Assembly (NCBI RefSeq): GCF_040869045.1
Contig: NC_090323.1
Span: forward strand, 158,492,426-158,556,425
Direction of reading: 5' to 3'
DNA from: Eurosta solidaginis
Lineage: Eukaryota; Arthropoda; Insecta; Diptera; Tephritidae
Length of the DNA stretch: 64,000 bases
The notes below the pieces were generated by a model. It made no database searches. It worked only from the letters and a program-made list of their open reading frames with translations, and was not told the DNA's origin. The translations under genes and the position numbers were made by a program. How positions within the stretch are numbered: the stretch's first letter is position 1; each line of letters opens with the position of its first letter. Of this stretch, positions 1-11,990 are shown piece after piece.

Positions 1-384
1 TCATTTACACAATTTGTATAAATTTACGCGCACATTTCATTGTGTAAACGCGGTAAACTCAAAGGAATGCAACCTTGCAGACATTACAGCAGGCATTTTC
101 ATCAGAAATCTCCAACACCAGCAAGTCATTTACAAGAATATCTTAGTAAGGACGTTTTAGTTTTGATTTTTCACTTAATCTTGGCATTTTTTAATTTGTA
201 TAACAATCAAAAAATGTTTGTTTGGCAATAATACAGCTGATAAACAATAAAGTTTATCAAGAGTATTTCTAGGTGCGTTCATATAACAGCGTGTGTAAAT
301 GGATATAATTTTACACCTTATAAGTTATATGCTTTCATGAGTCCCCCTATTAAAGCAAGCTACATAAACACATTAATCATCATT
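1..384. other. Gene-free AT-rich flank
   Basis: I see no coding region, RNA gene or clear repeat here. The sequence is AT-rich and lies far downstream of the bab stop codon. The only short open frame has no recognisable motif. Confidence 0.5.
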
Positions 385-704
385 TACACATACATACAAG
401 GCAACGAAGAGATATTTTACACACACATGCATGCATGGAGTACTCGCGATTTTTTCAGGGTAGTTACTCACGCATACACACGCATATGGCTAAGCGAGAG
501 GCTATAAACTACAAATTCACACGCATATAGCTGGTAACCAAGCAGGAGATTCTAGAAGGAGAAACGCCTAGACTTTAGCAGAAATATGCGAATGAGGCGA
601 CGGAGAGTATAAAAGCAACGCAAGGTGAGTATTCAGTATTCAGTTTGATTTAAACACGCTTTTAGTTGCGAAGTATATTGTACTACTCCCAAAGTTGTCT
701 AATA
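385..704 (+). mobile_element. Truncated Ty3-type LTR fragment
   Basis: This stretch resembles the U3/R part of the two LTRs at 44078 and 61379. It shares the ACACGCATAT-like AC-rich part, a 'GGAGATTCTAGAAGG...CGCCTAGA' segment, a TATAAAAG box at 608-615, and the following 'CAGTTTGATTTAA...TTGCGAAGTAT' block. The match stops where repeat copy A begins (about 705). The polyadenylation half of the LTR is missing, so this is a remnant with no internal region attached. The left boundary is approximate. Confidence 0.6.
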
Positions 705-2635
705 ACAAGTAAGGAAGACTAAGTTCGGGTGTAACCGAACATTACATACTCAGTTGAAAGCTGTGGAAACAAAGTAAGGGAAAATCACAATGTTGTAAAA
801 AGAACCTAGGGTAACCCTGGAATGTGTTTGTATGACATGTGTATCAAATGGAAGGTATTAAAGAGTATTTTAAGAGGGAGTGGGCCATAGGGATATCGCC
901 ATAAAGGTGGACCAGGGCTGACTCTAGAATTTGTTTGTACTATATGGGTATCAAATGAAAGGTGTTAATGAGTATTTTAAAAGGGAGTGGACCTTATTTT
1001 ATATCGTTATAAAAGTGGACCAGGGTTGACTCTAGAATGCGTTTGTACAAGATGGGTATCAAACGAAAGGTGTTAATAAGTGTTTTAGAAGGGAGTGGGC
1101 CTTAGTTCTATGGGTGGACCCCTTTTCGGGATATCGCCATAAACGTGGACTAGGGGTGACTCTAGAATACGTTTGTACAATATGGGCATCAAATGAAAGG
1201 TGTTAATGAGTATTTAAAAGGACGTGGGCCTTAGTTATATAGGTGGACGCCTTTTCGAGATATCACCATAAAGGTGGACCAGGGGTGACTCTAGAATTTG
1301 TCTGTACGATATGGGTATCAAATGAAAGGTGTTAATGAGTATTTTAAAAGGGAGTGGGCCTTAGTTCTATAGGTGGATGCTTTTTCGAGATATCGCCATA
1401 AAGGTGGGCCAGGGGTGACTCTAGAATTTTTTTTGTACGATATGGGTATCAAATGATAGGTGTTAATGAGTATTTTAAAAAGGAGTGGGCCTTAGTTCTA
1501 TATGTGGACGCCTTTTCGAGATATCGCCATAAATGTGGACCAGGGGTGACTCTAGAATGTGTTTGTACGATATGGGTATCAAATTAAAGGTATTAATGAG
1601 GGTTTTAAAAGGCAGTGGCCCTTAGTTGTATATGTGAAGGCGTTTTCGAGATATCGACCAAAATGTGGACCAGGGTGATCAAGAAAATCATCTGTCGGGT
1701 ACCGCTAATTTATTTATATATGTAATACCACGAACAGTATTCCTTCCAAGATTCGAAGGGCTTTTGATTTCGCCCTGCAAAACTTTTTCATTTTCTTCTA
1801 CTTAATATGGTAGGTGTCACACGCATTTTACCAAGTTTTTTTCTAAAGTTATATTTTGCGTCAATAGACCAATACAATTACCATGTTTCATCCCTTTTTT
1901 CGTATTTGGTATATAATTATGGCATTTTTTTCATTTTTCGTAATTTTCGATATCGAAAAAGTGGGCGTGGTCATAATCGGATTTCGGCCATTTTTTACAC
2001 CAATACAAAGTGAGTTCAGATAAGTACGTGAACTGAGTTTAACAAAGATATATTGATTTTTGCTCAAGTTATCGTGTTAACGGCCGAGCGGGAGGACAGA
2101 CGGTCGACTGTGTATAAAAACTGGGCGTGGCTTCAACCGATTTCACCCTTTTTCACAGAAAAGAGTTATCGTCCTAGAGTCTAAGCCTCTACCAAATTCC
2201 ACAAGGATTGGTAAATTTTTGTTCGACTTATGGCATTAAAAGTATCCTAGACAAATTAAATGAAAAAGGGCGGAACCACGCCCATTTTGAAATTTTCTTT
2301 TATTTTTGTATTTTGTTGCAACATATCATTACTGGAGTTGAATGTTGACATAATATACTTATATACTGTAAAGATATTAACTTTTCTTTTAAAATTTGAA
2401 TTAAAAAAAAAAAATTTTAAAAAGTGGGCGTGGTCGTTCTCCAATTTTTATTAAGCAAACATATAGTAGAAAGAGTAACGTTCCTGCCAAATTTCATCAT
2501 GATATCTTTAACGACCAGGAACCTACATACCAAATTTCATAAAGATACTCAAAATTTACTCAAGTTATCGTGTTAACGGACAGACGGACGGACGGACGGA
2601 CGGACGGACGGACATGGCTCAATCCAATTTTTCAT
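705..2635 (+). mobile_element. Abundant non-coding repeat family, copy A
   Basis: Copy A begins with ACAAGTAAGGAAG and a subterminal palindrome (GTTCGGGTGTAACCGAAC). It then has a minisatellite of about 125-131 bp units, and then a non-coding core with regularly spaced GGGCGTGG boxes (1961, 2121 and 2423, with the reverse type near 2266). It ends after a (GGAC)n microsatellite, shortly past 'CATGGCTCAATC'. Compared with copies B and C it lacks the last about 100 bp, which end in ACTCAGTTGAGC...GAGTATA. No reading frame survives. A non-autonomous Helitron/Helentron-like (DINE-type) identity is my inference from the layout of subterminal palindrome, internal minisatellite and microsatellite. 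Confidence 0.75.
840..1672 (+). repeat. Minisatellite of copy A, 125-131 bp units
   Basis: About six and a half diverged units repeat the order 'ATATGGGTATCAAATGAAAGG', 'GTTAATGAGTATTTTAAAAG', 'GGAGTGGGCCTTAGTTCTAT', 'TTTTCGAGATATCGCCATAA', 'GTGGACCAGGGGTGACTCTA'. The anchor AAATGAAAGG recurs at 1191, 1320, 1451 and 1581, a spacing of 129-131 bp. The same unit forms the arrays in copies B and C. Confidence 0.9.
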
Positions 2636-2924
2636 ACTTCTCTTTTATTTTGTGCTGCTATCTAAAGACGACACTCTAGAAATGATTATAGGTATAGAAA
2701 AAAGTCGGCATCTCTAAAATTTCTTTATAATTACCGGTTATCGAAAGATAAAGTTTTGCGGGAAATCGAGTTATTTAATTATCGACTAGGAGTTAAGTAC
2801 GAAAATTAAGATAATCTCTATATATGTAAACCAGGCCTTAGATGTAATAATATACGGGACACGGAACTGGTGCTTCGGTAGGTAGGGGCATTGACAGGGG
2901 CCCACATACATAAGCATAATAAAA

Positions 2925-3330
2925 CATAACAGAACTTTGCATAATTACATAACACAACTTAACAAAATATAAAGTCACTTCACATCACATAACTTAACAT
3001 AAATAAACGTCATTACATAACAAAACACCAGCAAATATAACAAAATATAACAAAGCAGAATATAATATAACATAAATAAATAAATAAATAACATAACATA
3101 ATCTAACATAGCATAACAGAACATATTAAAACTTAACATAACATGACATAAAATAACATTACATAACACGACATAACTCAATATAACCCAGCGAAACATA
3201 AAATAACTTACAACAAATAAAAACAACATAACATTACTGAACATAGCAATGAGGGATCCAAAAAAATACCAGAAAATATAACAGCAACAACTTACATAAC
3301 ATAAAATAACGAAACATATAACATTCGCAT
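2925..3330. repeat. Degenerate ATAAC/CATAACA simple-sequence tract
   Basis: About 400 bp are built from short variants of ACATAAC, ATAACA and ATATAAC with no fixed longer period. The opposite strand gives a 132-codon open frame rich in Tyr, Cys, Val and Leu, which is simply the translation of this low-complexity sequence. I do not call it a gene. Confidence 0.85.
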
Positions 3331-4984
3331 ATGCTCTTTTTTCACATTGTACAATTGCCACGCACAGTTGCACAAAAAAATCAGTCTAAAATTTTGCATT
3401 TCATAATTTTTTTCGCAATAAATTTGGTTTTTTTGTTGTTTTAATTTCTTTGTCCTAATTTTTTCCTAAAATTCCACATTTTTTGTATAAATAGTTAATT
3501 TTGTCGTAATTTTCGCTTCTACATTAAATAGATTACATAATAATACAATAATAATGATTAGTTTAGAGTTAATTTTAATAATTTTAAATTTTTGTTATTA
3601 ATTTTTTCATTTTTGAATTTTATTCCGAAAGGCATTTGTTTCATATTTGTTTCCTAAAAAAGTTTTTTGCTTTTTTTGTGCTAAATGTTTTAAAATTAAT
3701 TTTGAATTTTTATTTCTGTTTTGTCCTAAATTTTTTGCATTTCATTTAATTGTGTTTTTTTTTGAAAAATAGTATCAAATTAATTAATTGTTGTTTGTAA
3801 ATTTTGTGTTTTGCCAAACATTTATTTAAATTTTGTACATTTACAATTGTCTAACAAAAATAAAAGCAAAAAAAATAAATTATATTCGTTAGAACTGAAT
3901 TGGGCACACTCTTATTTTAATTTTTAGTTCTTTTATATTTTTTTAACATTCTCGCGCTTTCTGTTTGTTGCATGCGCGCAATTTTTAGTAGTCGCTTGAG
4001 TTTGTTTTGCATGGAATGTTCCGCTTACAGTACATACAAACAACAACAAAACGTGAGCTAAATTTGTTACACTCATGACTTAAAAATTAAGGAGATCTCT
4101 GCTCTAAAGTTAATGAAATTATTACTGTATGTACATTTTTTCAATATCATTTGAAATTGAAGCAATATTTCATCTAAATTTACAAAGGAAAAAAATACAG
4201 AGTTGCTTGTTTATATTTTGTACAAAATTAGTTGAAGTGAGGATTAAGAAAAGTGTATGTTTTTTAAACATTTTGCTTTAAAAATTAAGCTATTAAGCTT
4301 AAATTTGTTATAGATATTTTTACAAAATTTATTTTTCTCAAGCTTACACTTTAGCATCAGTGTGTGAATACCCCAACTGCGTTTAGTTTACATAAAAACC
4401 AGTGTACTTATTTTTTTAGCTTATCTAATGACATTGACATTTTTTAATTATTATAATTTTAATCCTTATTTTAATTTATTTTTGATTCTATTTTTTTTTT
4501 GCTACTCTTGCATTCAAATCCAAAATAATCTTAACATAAATACTTCAAAGTTATAAATAAATAAATCAGTTATGATTATTCTCAACAATGAAATTTTATA
4601 TAAATTATTTAGTTTATAATACTGCTAATACTATGTTTGAAAAAATTTAGTTTTTTTTTTCAGAAAAATGAAAAATTAGTTATGTTACATGACTTCAATA
4701 GTTGCTCAATTTATTTCCTTTAAAAGCAACGTTACTTGGAATTTTTGATTTAGGAAGCACAATCTTATATGAGGCAGTGAACATGCCGAAAGACTTTGTT
4801 CTTTGTGCCAAAGCTCATTGTAATCGGTTCAAAATCATCAAGAGCTATACGGCTGATAAATAAGAGGGCAAAATAAGAGTTTTCGTTTCCCTCTTACGCG
4901 TTTTCACGCTTTTGTGTCTTCTTCAGGGAGTCTGAGAACTTTATTTGAAAGCAACTTTATTTGTTTGCCGAACCGGAAAGAAAC
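3331..4984. other. AT-rich sequence without a gene
   Basis: This is very AT-rich, with many T runs and 'TTTTTGCATTT' or 'CCTAAATTTT'-like words that recur loosely between 3380 and 3850. I see no open frame of note, no RNA gene and no clear transposon end. Confidence 0.5.
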
Positions 4985-5009
4985 GCTGAAGTTGCAGAAG
5001 AAAAACTTA

Positions 5010-5705
5010 ATTCATTTTAAACCCGAAATGGATTTTGATGAGGAAAACCGAAGCCGCAAACCGAACTTATTTTAAAGAACGAAATAAAATCCGAAACCGA
5101 AATTAATTTTAAAGAACAAAGCTAAAACCCAAACCGAAACTTGTTTCGAAGACCAAAACCAAAATCCAAATCAATTTCGAAGATTGAAATCAAAACTCAA
5201 ACCTAAATTTATTTTAAAGAGCGGCACCAAAACCGAAAAAATTTCGAAGATTGAGATCTAAACTAAAAACGAAACAAATTTTCAGAGCGATACCAAAACC
5301 GAAGATCAAAGCAAAAACCGAAAACGACATTAGTTTCACTTTAGGAATGGGCAGTTTAGAATTTTTGATTACCGTCCAATCCAATTATTTATAATAAATA
5401 AAAATAAATGTAAGGCGCAATAATCTCCGAAGAGATTTTAGGCCGAGCTTCTCTTTCAATTTGTGTCCTGATTATTTTTTAATTTTGCCTACAATTGGTG
5501 GAACGGGACCTACTTGTTTTATGGTTTGGTAGGCGGAGCACGCTATCATTACACCACGGCGGCCGCCAATTATTTAAAATAACGAAATTGAAATATCGAA
5601 GATCAGAACCAAAACCGAAACCGGAAAAATATTGAATATAGAAATCAAAACCAAAATTGGAATTTATTTCGAAGATCAAAAGCAAAACCGAAAGCTAAAA
5701 TAAGG
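5010..5705. repeat. Degenerate AAACCGAAA array, split by a SINE
   Basis: A tandem array of roughly 45-50 bp units has the recurring words AAAACCGAAA, TTTTAAAGAAC and TTTCGAAGATC. It runs 5010-5340 and resumes at about 5585-5700. Between the halves sits a SINE copy and a short AT-rich flank. The two halves share the same words and strand bias, so the SINE probably landed inside the array. Confidence 0.7.
5409..5564 (-). mobile_element. tRNA-derived SINE copy 1 (internally deleted)
   Basis: On the minus strand this begins 'GCCGCCGTGGTGTAATGATAG', then 'CGTGCTCCGCCTACCA'. It then jumps to 'AAACAAGTAGGTCCCGT' and ends in the family tail 'AGAAGCTCGGCCTAAAATCT', 'TCTTCGGAGATTATTGCGCC'. The middle third of the family, including box B, is missing compared with the copy at 11991. 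The head matches the tRNA-like heads of the other copies. Confidence 0.75.
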
Positions 5706-6229
5706 TGAGGTGATAGCTTAGCAGAGACGGGAAGTTTATAATTTTCGATTGCCATCCAATATCCAATCAGCAAATCATTTATCTTGGATGTGGTTCGTCC
5801 AGGTCGTGAATTTCGGAAACTTCTTCCTTGGATGACCACGAAAAGAGCTAGGGTGGAAAGATGACAACTTGCCAAGACAACTGCGACATAATCGGACCAA
5901 CGGCTTACTGAGAGGGGATCTGCTTTGGATCAAGGTTATAATCCAAGATCAATTTTTGCGCCAAAATGAGAGGCAAAATTTAATACAACGAAATCTCTGG
6001 TAAAATACCTTACTTTTTGACATGGTCAATGTTAAGTCTTTTAGGCACTATGATGAGTCCATGCAGCTTGAATGTTGAGCCTAAAATTTCAGCATGAACG
6101 GCGACAGGCAAATAACTTATAGGAACTTGAGATGACTGAAATGGCCATTAAAAAGTGAAGGAGTGGTGTAGTGAGAGAGGGCGTGTCTGAAAGGCTGAAT
6201 ATCTCTTATATGAATTATAATGCCTCCGT
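5706..6229. other. No gene recognised
   Basis: This is mixed-composition sequence without a convincing open frame. Several stretches read like worn transposon coding sequence, but I cannot name a family. Confidence 0.4.
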
Positions 6230-7080
6230 TATCCTTAACAAAGCTGGTTTCTTCAAATATATTGCTCTTCTCCATCCACGCCTAGACAAAAGAGTGGTGC
6301 TTTGGAAAAAAGTTCTTTTTATGAATCTTTGATAATAAAAATGACTGACACCGATATAAATCAAAAACATTCAGCCTCTACTACGTAAAATTCTACAATG
6401 AGAAGGGACAGAGACGTACATGCCTGAGAGTTCCAGGTTCAGTGGGAAAAGTACCTCAGGTCTTGACCGCTTAAGGATCTCTCCGATGACATGGCGAAGC
6501 AATTGTTGACTTCGGAGAAAAAAACATAAGGTATCCTTAGGCTAAGAAGTGGTAGCAACGTTACAGTCTACACAGACAGCTCGAAAGGGATCGGGGAGCA
6601 GGAGCTGGCCTATACTCGCAGCATCTGCGGGTCAATCACTCTTGGTGAATTCTTGATCCTTGCAGTGCCTTTCAGGCGGCGGAGAGGAAGTCCAGTCTGC
6701 AAAATGAATTTGTAACGAACTTTGGAAACAGACAGACTTAAACTTCTTAAACCCATTAGAGTCAAACTTGATAAAATCGGCTAATGTATAGAGGTAACCA
6801 CCGTCGCAAGCGTTAAAATGAAGTTATAGTCTGCTTAGGTTACGAAATTGCTGTGGACCAAATTATATGATTGTGAGGCCTCAAGGATCTTGTATGTTTG
6901 GATAGAAAAGGTACGAGCTTCTTTCACAGTGCTATTACACTGATACGTCGATCATGGAACAAGGCAACAGCCGCCTCTGTAGAAGATATCGGGGTGAGGA
7001 CGAAGTCAGCACTTTCTTTAACGTTGTCCAGGAGGACAGGCAAGATGCATCATATTGCATCTCGTACGGTTTTTCGATAG
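6230..7080 (+). pseudogene. Decayed non-LTR retrotransposon remnant (RNase H-like)
   Basis: Around 6560-6680 a broken frame reads VYTDSSKGIG followed by Gly/Ala-rich residues, which resembles the first Asp motif of a retrotransposon RNase H. A later short frame (6898-7080) has Arg/Trp-rich residues like the C-terminal tail of LINE ORF2 proteins. Stops and frame changes are frequent. The composition (GC near 45-50%) differs from the AT-rich surroundings. Family assignment is uncertain, and a decayed R1, LOA or I-type LINE is my best guess. Confidence 0.35.
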
Positions 7081-7459
7081 TCTGCCGAAGGAAAGGAATG
7101 CGGATCCTGTGATCTTACATAAGTTCATATTTGAATGCTAACTAGGAAGTATGTATGTGTATTGGACGAATATACCCCTACTCGGCACTCACCGTCGGCA
7201 TTCACTGTGGAATCGGACTGGAACTATGGGTTTTTTCCATACTTGCTTTCTCAACCTAACATAATCACCTATCTTTTTAGAACCAGAGCTACCAGCGAGT
7301 TGTTTTTTCTATGGTCTTTGGGATTTTGCAACTGAGCCCCTGTCTTTACATTGTGCTCCATATCTTCGCTAACCTTTATCATTTTAATAAGACGCAAAAC
7401 TACAATGTCCATAAAAGCTTACATACATCCACACTTATAAGTAAGAGTTAATATTTGCC
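7081..7459 (-). other. Region downstream of the bab stop, candidate 3' UTR start
   Basis: This lies directly downstream of the bab stop codon on the minus strand, so the proximal part should be 3' UTR if transcription continues. I see no clear minus-strand AATAAA close to the stop. The true cleavage site may lie further left, beyond later repeat insertions. Confidence 0.35.
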
Positions 7460-9232
7460 TTACTCGCTAGTTGTTGTGATGGGTTCAATTTTTATACTAC
7501 TGGAACTTATATTACCGCTCGTTGCGCTAGACGTTATAATCACATCTGTGTTACCGCCTCCCATTGCGGACGTCGTTGCCGTACTCGTACTACTCACAAT
7601 GGTAGACGTAGCTGTCGTACCAGGTGGCGAATCTTCACTAGCACCCACCAAAGCAGCCAGGTCCTCCGAGAAAAGACGAGTTGGTGAGTAAACACTACTA
7701 CGCGATGTCTTATAGCCCATATCGAGACCGAGCTCAGAGAGGGTAGAGTGCAGATGAGTGTCGCTGGTTGGGCTAGTGCGACGATGTTGTTCAAGCATTG
7801 TAGGAGGAGGTGAGCATTTCGACTTTGTAGCTGTAGCGCTGACGCCCGCAGAATGCTGTTGGTGTTGTTGTTGTTGTTGCTGGTGCTGTTGCTGACCTTG
7901 TTGAAGCTGCTGGTGCTGAAGTTGTTGATAAGAATGACTGGAAGAGGATGATGCTGCGCCTTGAATGGAAGCTGCCCCAGCTGCTGAGTGATGAGGCATC
8001 GAACCACCACCGTAACCGAGTGTATGGTGTTGCTGCTGGTGTTGTTGTTGTTGATGCTGCTGTTGCATTGATTGTTGCTGCATATGTAAATGATGTAACT
8101 GTTGTTGCTGCTGTTGGCTAAGTACAGCAGCGGGATCGCAGCGCCCCATGTGTAAAGCCATTGCCATGCTGGGCGGCAAGTTGGGCGGAAGGCCTGGCAT
8201 ACCGGGACCACATGGTGATGGTGCATGACGTGGGGCGAGCATACTTCCGGCACCCGGATTTGAGGTGGTACTGAGCGCAGGAGAAATACTTGTTTTAGGC
8301 AGCGGCACGCCACCATGTACGCCAGGTGTAGGACCTGGATGTAGATGCGGTGGTAAGTTGAATAGGCCGGGGCCTGTTGGACCTTCAGATGGATGTTGAT
8401 GTTGTACCGCTGCGGCTAACTGCATTTGTTGGCGTATATTATGTGCCACAGCTGCGACTGCGGCGGCGGTGGCCTCTTGCGACATTTGATCGCCGGTGGG
8501 TGTGGGTACACCATTTGGACATGGAACACTCATGCCAGGGTAATTCAAAGGACCATCTTGAAATGGAAACATGGGCTGGAAATGTAGAAGAAATTAAGCA
8601 TAAGTAGGAAGTAAATACAATTCCAAACAAACACAGCAATTACCGAATGTCGTCCATAGGGTAGATGCGGCACGAGGCTTTCATCTTTCAATTCTTTAGC
8701 ATCGCGAAAAACCACCGTTTTAATAACACCTTTTATATGTTCATCAGGCCAAATACCGAGTAGTATGCGTTGCGGTCGCCCGCGTCCTTTCGGGCGCAAA
8801 TCGGGACCACCGTCAATTGAAGGGCCAAGCATGTTGTGCACCCGATTCGCGTACAAGACAAATGTCGGATATGGAATGTCATATTTACGTGCCGCCTGTG
8901 AGAGTGAAAGTCCTTCTTTGAGAACACTAAATATGGCTTCAGCCATAGTTTCGGGACGCCAAGATTTGAGTGGACCACGTTCGCGAAAACGTAAATGATG
9001 CATGAGACTTTGATTGGTATTCCAACATTTTTGCCACATTGATTGCAATTGATATTGGTAGCTATCTACTGGAAGGAAAATGAGAAAAAAGAAGAGTAAG
9101 GAAGTGCGTTATACATTAAGAACGAGAGCGATAGAGACGGGTTTGTCTATACAATAGTTTGCCATACTAACCTGAAATTGTTGACGATCCGGAAGGTCCC
9201 ATCCAGCCATGTGAATTTTCTAGCATTTTAGC
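7460..9232 (-). CDS. bab2: Bric-a-brac transcription factor, C-terminal exons
   Basis: Three exons join in frame: 9232-9172 (61 nt, ends in phase 1), 9068-8644 (425 nt) and 8575-7460 (1116 nt including TAA). Together they encode 533 residues. The introns 9171-9069 and 8643-8576 have GT-AG ends with pyrimidine-rich acceptors (TTTTCCTTCCAG, TTTCCAG). The middle exon carries the bab conserved domain: a Pipsqueak helix-turn-helix (GPLKSWRPETMAEAIF through YANRVHNMLGP) followed by an RGRP AT-hook. The last exon has an Ala-rich helix, Pro/Gly-rich linkers, a Gln/His tract and a conserved-looking end, DMGYKTSRSSVYSPTRLF to KIEPITTTSE. Bab proteins are nuclear BTB-domain regulators of limb, ovary and abdominal patterning. 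The BTB exon is not in the window, so this is a partial gene. The bab2 paralogue is chosen over bab1 from recollection of the tail, and that choice is less secure than the family call. Confidence 0.9.
7855..8125 (-). repeat. CAG/CAA codon-repeat tract in the bab exon
   Basis: Runs of mixed CAG and CAA codons encode poly-Gln interrupted by His, Leu and Met (for example QQQQHQQQQQQHQQHS). They lie in two blocks separated by a Gly/Ser/Ala stretch. Codon mixing argues for an old, in-frame, translated tract rather than a fresh trinucleotide expansion. Such tracts vary in length between species and individuals. Confidence 0.85.
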
Positions 9233-9299
9233 CTGCAAAGATACAAATATGGACCGATTAGTATGATGCAAAGAATATGGACGAAACTTTTCTTTAAAT

Positions 9300-9545
9300 T
9301 GAAATTAAAAATTTTATTTATTCGTTTTCCATTGCTCTAATTGATCCCGAGAAAAATTTCAAAATGATCCCGAAACGGTTCCCAAATCTTTGAATGATCC
9401 CAAAAACGAGCCTATATGAGTTTCAAAATGGTATCAGGTAGCTATCCACGAATATGTCCAAAATGATCCCGCACACAATTCCGAAATAGTTCTGGAAAAG
9501 TTCCGGGTTCCCAATATAACTTCTAAATTATTCCGAAATAGTCAT
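9300..9545 (-). repeat. ATGATCCCGAAA-type degenerate minisatellite (field 1)
   Basis: Words such as TGATCCCGA, ATTCCGAAATAGT and TTTCAAAATG recur every 10-12 or 20-24 bases. The same family appears at 24455-25330 mostly in the reverse orientation (TTTCAGGATCA, TTTCGGGAC). No open frame is involved. Confidence 0.7.
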
Positions 9546-11337
9546 ACATTTGTTTAAATTGTGCTAATATAACTTTGTTCTAAGACGTTTCTTAAGAATA
9601 ACCGAAAATTATTATTTGAAAAAGAATTGCCCTTTTTGTATTGAGTTTTTTAAGAAAAAAATTGAAAAATATTAATGTAATTGTTTTTATTGTGTTTATA
9701 TGGAGTTGTTCAACGATCTGTTTAAAACAAAAAACTAAATTGCTCTTTTCAAACAAAAGGTTGCTTTTATTTGGTACACATAAATTTGATTCAAAATTAA
9801 AAACAAGAACCAAAATTATTGTTTGAAAATAAGTAGCGATTGTCTTTGGCCACATATTTGATCAAAAATCTTTCAAAAAAAATTACTCCCTCAAATTTTT
9901 TTTCTAAAATCAAAAAAACTCTTCTTTGAACAAAAAAAATAAAAATAAGATAAAATATAATATTTGTAATTGTGTTCACATAAATTTGATCTAAAATCTT
10001 TTCGAAAGAAAAAAATGATTTAAAAAAATATTTTTATTGTTTCTGTGCTCATATAAATTTGTTTAAACTTTCTTTGTAAGAAAAAAATTGGTCCATAAAA
10101 AAATAAACAAATTATTTTTATTGAATTGATATGTATTTAATCTAAAATCTTTCCTTTAATAAAAAATTGTCAAACATTTGCGTTTGTTGTGTTCTCAAGA
10201 ACTTGCTATAAAATTTATACTAAAAAAATATACTCAAACATTTTATAAGAAAAAAAAGTTCATTAGAAGAATTTAGTGCGTAATTATTCTTTAACTTTTT
10301 CTTAATTCTTAAAAATAGAAACAAAAAAATAAATTTTCTCTGTAAAAAATATATATGTATATGTATTTAATAATATATAACTGTATTCGTATTAATTTTT
10401 TCAAAAATCTTTTTAAAGAAAAAACATTTGATCTTAAAAAAACATTTTTATTGTGTTTACAAGAATTTGCTCAGAAATCTCTTTTAAGGGGGAAAAATAT
10501 CTTAAAATACATAAATACTTAAAATGCTCTATTGTGTTTAAATGAATTTATTTTATGTTTTATATGTTTTTTTCTATAAAAAATGTATTTTCTGAAAAAA
10601 AAATAACTATAATTGTTTTATATTGAATTCATATGACTTATTCAAAAATCTTAAAAAAAATTTGTATTCATCTAAAAAAATTTGGAAACAAAATACAATT
10701 TTTTTTATTGTGCTTCAATGAATTTTTGTCAAAAATCTTCTCTTAAATGAAAACAATATGAATTTTTTCAAAAATCTTCTCTTAAAAGAAAACAATGTGT
10801 TCTTTGCAAATAATATTTCTTTTATTTTGTTAAAAAAATCAAACAATTGTTTCTTATTGCGTTGATATAAATTTGTACGAAAATAGTTTTTGAGAATAAT
10901 TTTTAGAGAAAAGTGTACATAATGGTTTTATCTGTTTGTAAAATATTTTTTGTCTTGTCCACATGAATAAGTTTTAAAATCTTTCTTAAAGAAAAAAAAT
11001 TTGAAATTTCTTTTTGCATTGTACTAATGAATTTATTGGAAAATTAAAAACAAATTCTAATTGATTTCTTGTTGGGTTCAAATGATGCATTCAAGAATTA
11101 TTAAACTACTTGTTTGAGAAAATAATTTTAATATGAGTGCAAGAATTTGTTCAAAATTTTTATTGATTTATATGATCTTTGGAAAAAATATATAACTATT
11201 TTTATATTGAAAAAAAAAAAAAATTAATAAAAACAGTTTTTCTTGTGAAATATTATTTCGTTTTATTTTTTAAAAGAAAAATGATGTTCTTTGTGAACTA
11301 ATGGCGGTTTTTTTTTTTTTTTTGTTTACATGCATAT

Positions 11338-11724
11338 AAATTAACCTGGGTCGATTTGTATGGACGAAAGTTAACCGATATCGCGCCATCGATTTTTCGA
11401 TACGATTTAGGCTCAGGAAAAAAAAAATAATTTTCGAGCCTGCGAAAAAAAAATGGCAAAAGGGTAAATTTTGCGACCAAAACACTCCCCAAAACCCAAA
11501 AAATAGTTTTTTGTTAAAAACTGTTGTAAAAACGTTGGAGATAACAGATTTTTGAAAAAAAAAAAAATAGGAGTGTTTGGTCGAAAAATTTACCCTTTCG
11601 CCATTTTTTTTCGCAGGCTCGAAAATTATTTTTTTGGATATGCGTAGTGGAACTTTTTTTCCTGAGCCCAAAACCTATCGAAAAATCGATGGCGCGATAT
11701 CGGTTAATAAATCGACCCAGTCTA
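11338..11724. mobile_element. Fold-back / long-inverted-repeat element
   Basis: The left arm (about 11338-11495) and right arm (about 11570-11724) are reverse complements with small gaps. Matching landmarks are CTGGGTCGATTT with AAATCGACCCAG, TTAACCGATATCGCGCCATC with GATGGCGCGATATCGGTTAA, TTCGAGCCTGCG with CGCAGGCTCGAA, and CCAAAACACTCC with GGAGTGTTTGG. The spacer is about 75 bp. It has no coding capacity, so it is either a MITE with long inverted repeats or a fold-back element. It inserted into the AT-rich array described above. Confidence 0.8.
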
Positions 11725-11990
11725 ATATACATGTACATTTGCAGTTGAAAAACAAAACGCTTATAATTACTTAGGAGACCCACCTAGCGGCGGTTACTGA
11801 AGACTCGCGGCAGTGGTTAAATTACTCGCTACAAAACGGGTTGTACTGAATAGGGAAGACAAAAGCCTCTATTGGTCATAGTGTAAAACTTATAACTGAA
11901 TCGGTTGCGATGAATAGTGGACACACACCCATTTCGGTCATAGAAGTGGAGGATTGCGTAGAGATCAAACGGAGGGATACATATCAGTGG

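Noticed and set aside
2975..3373. 132-codon minus-strand open frame rich in Cys, Tyr, Val and Leu
   Set aside because: It coincides with the ATAAC simple-sequence tract. Low-complexity DNA without stops explains it.
7594..8316. 240-codon minus-strand frame overlapping the bab last exon
   Set aside because: It lies in an alternate frame of the Gln-codon-rich exon. Its Asn/Ser-rich runs are frame-shifted CAG/CAA repeats. The bab frame has the splice joints and domains.
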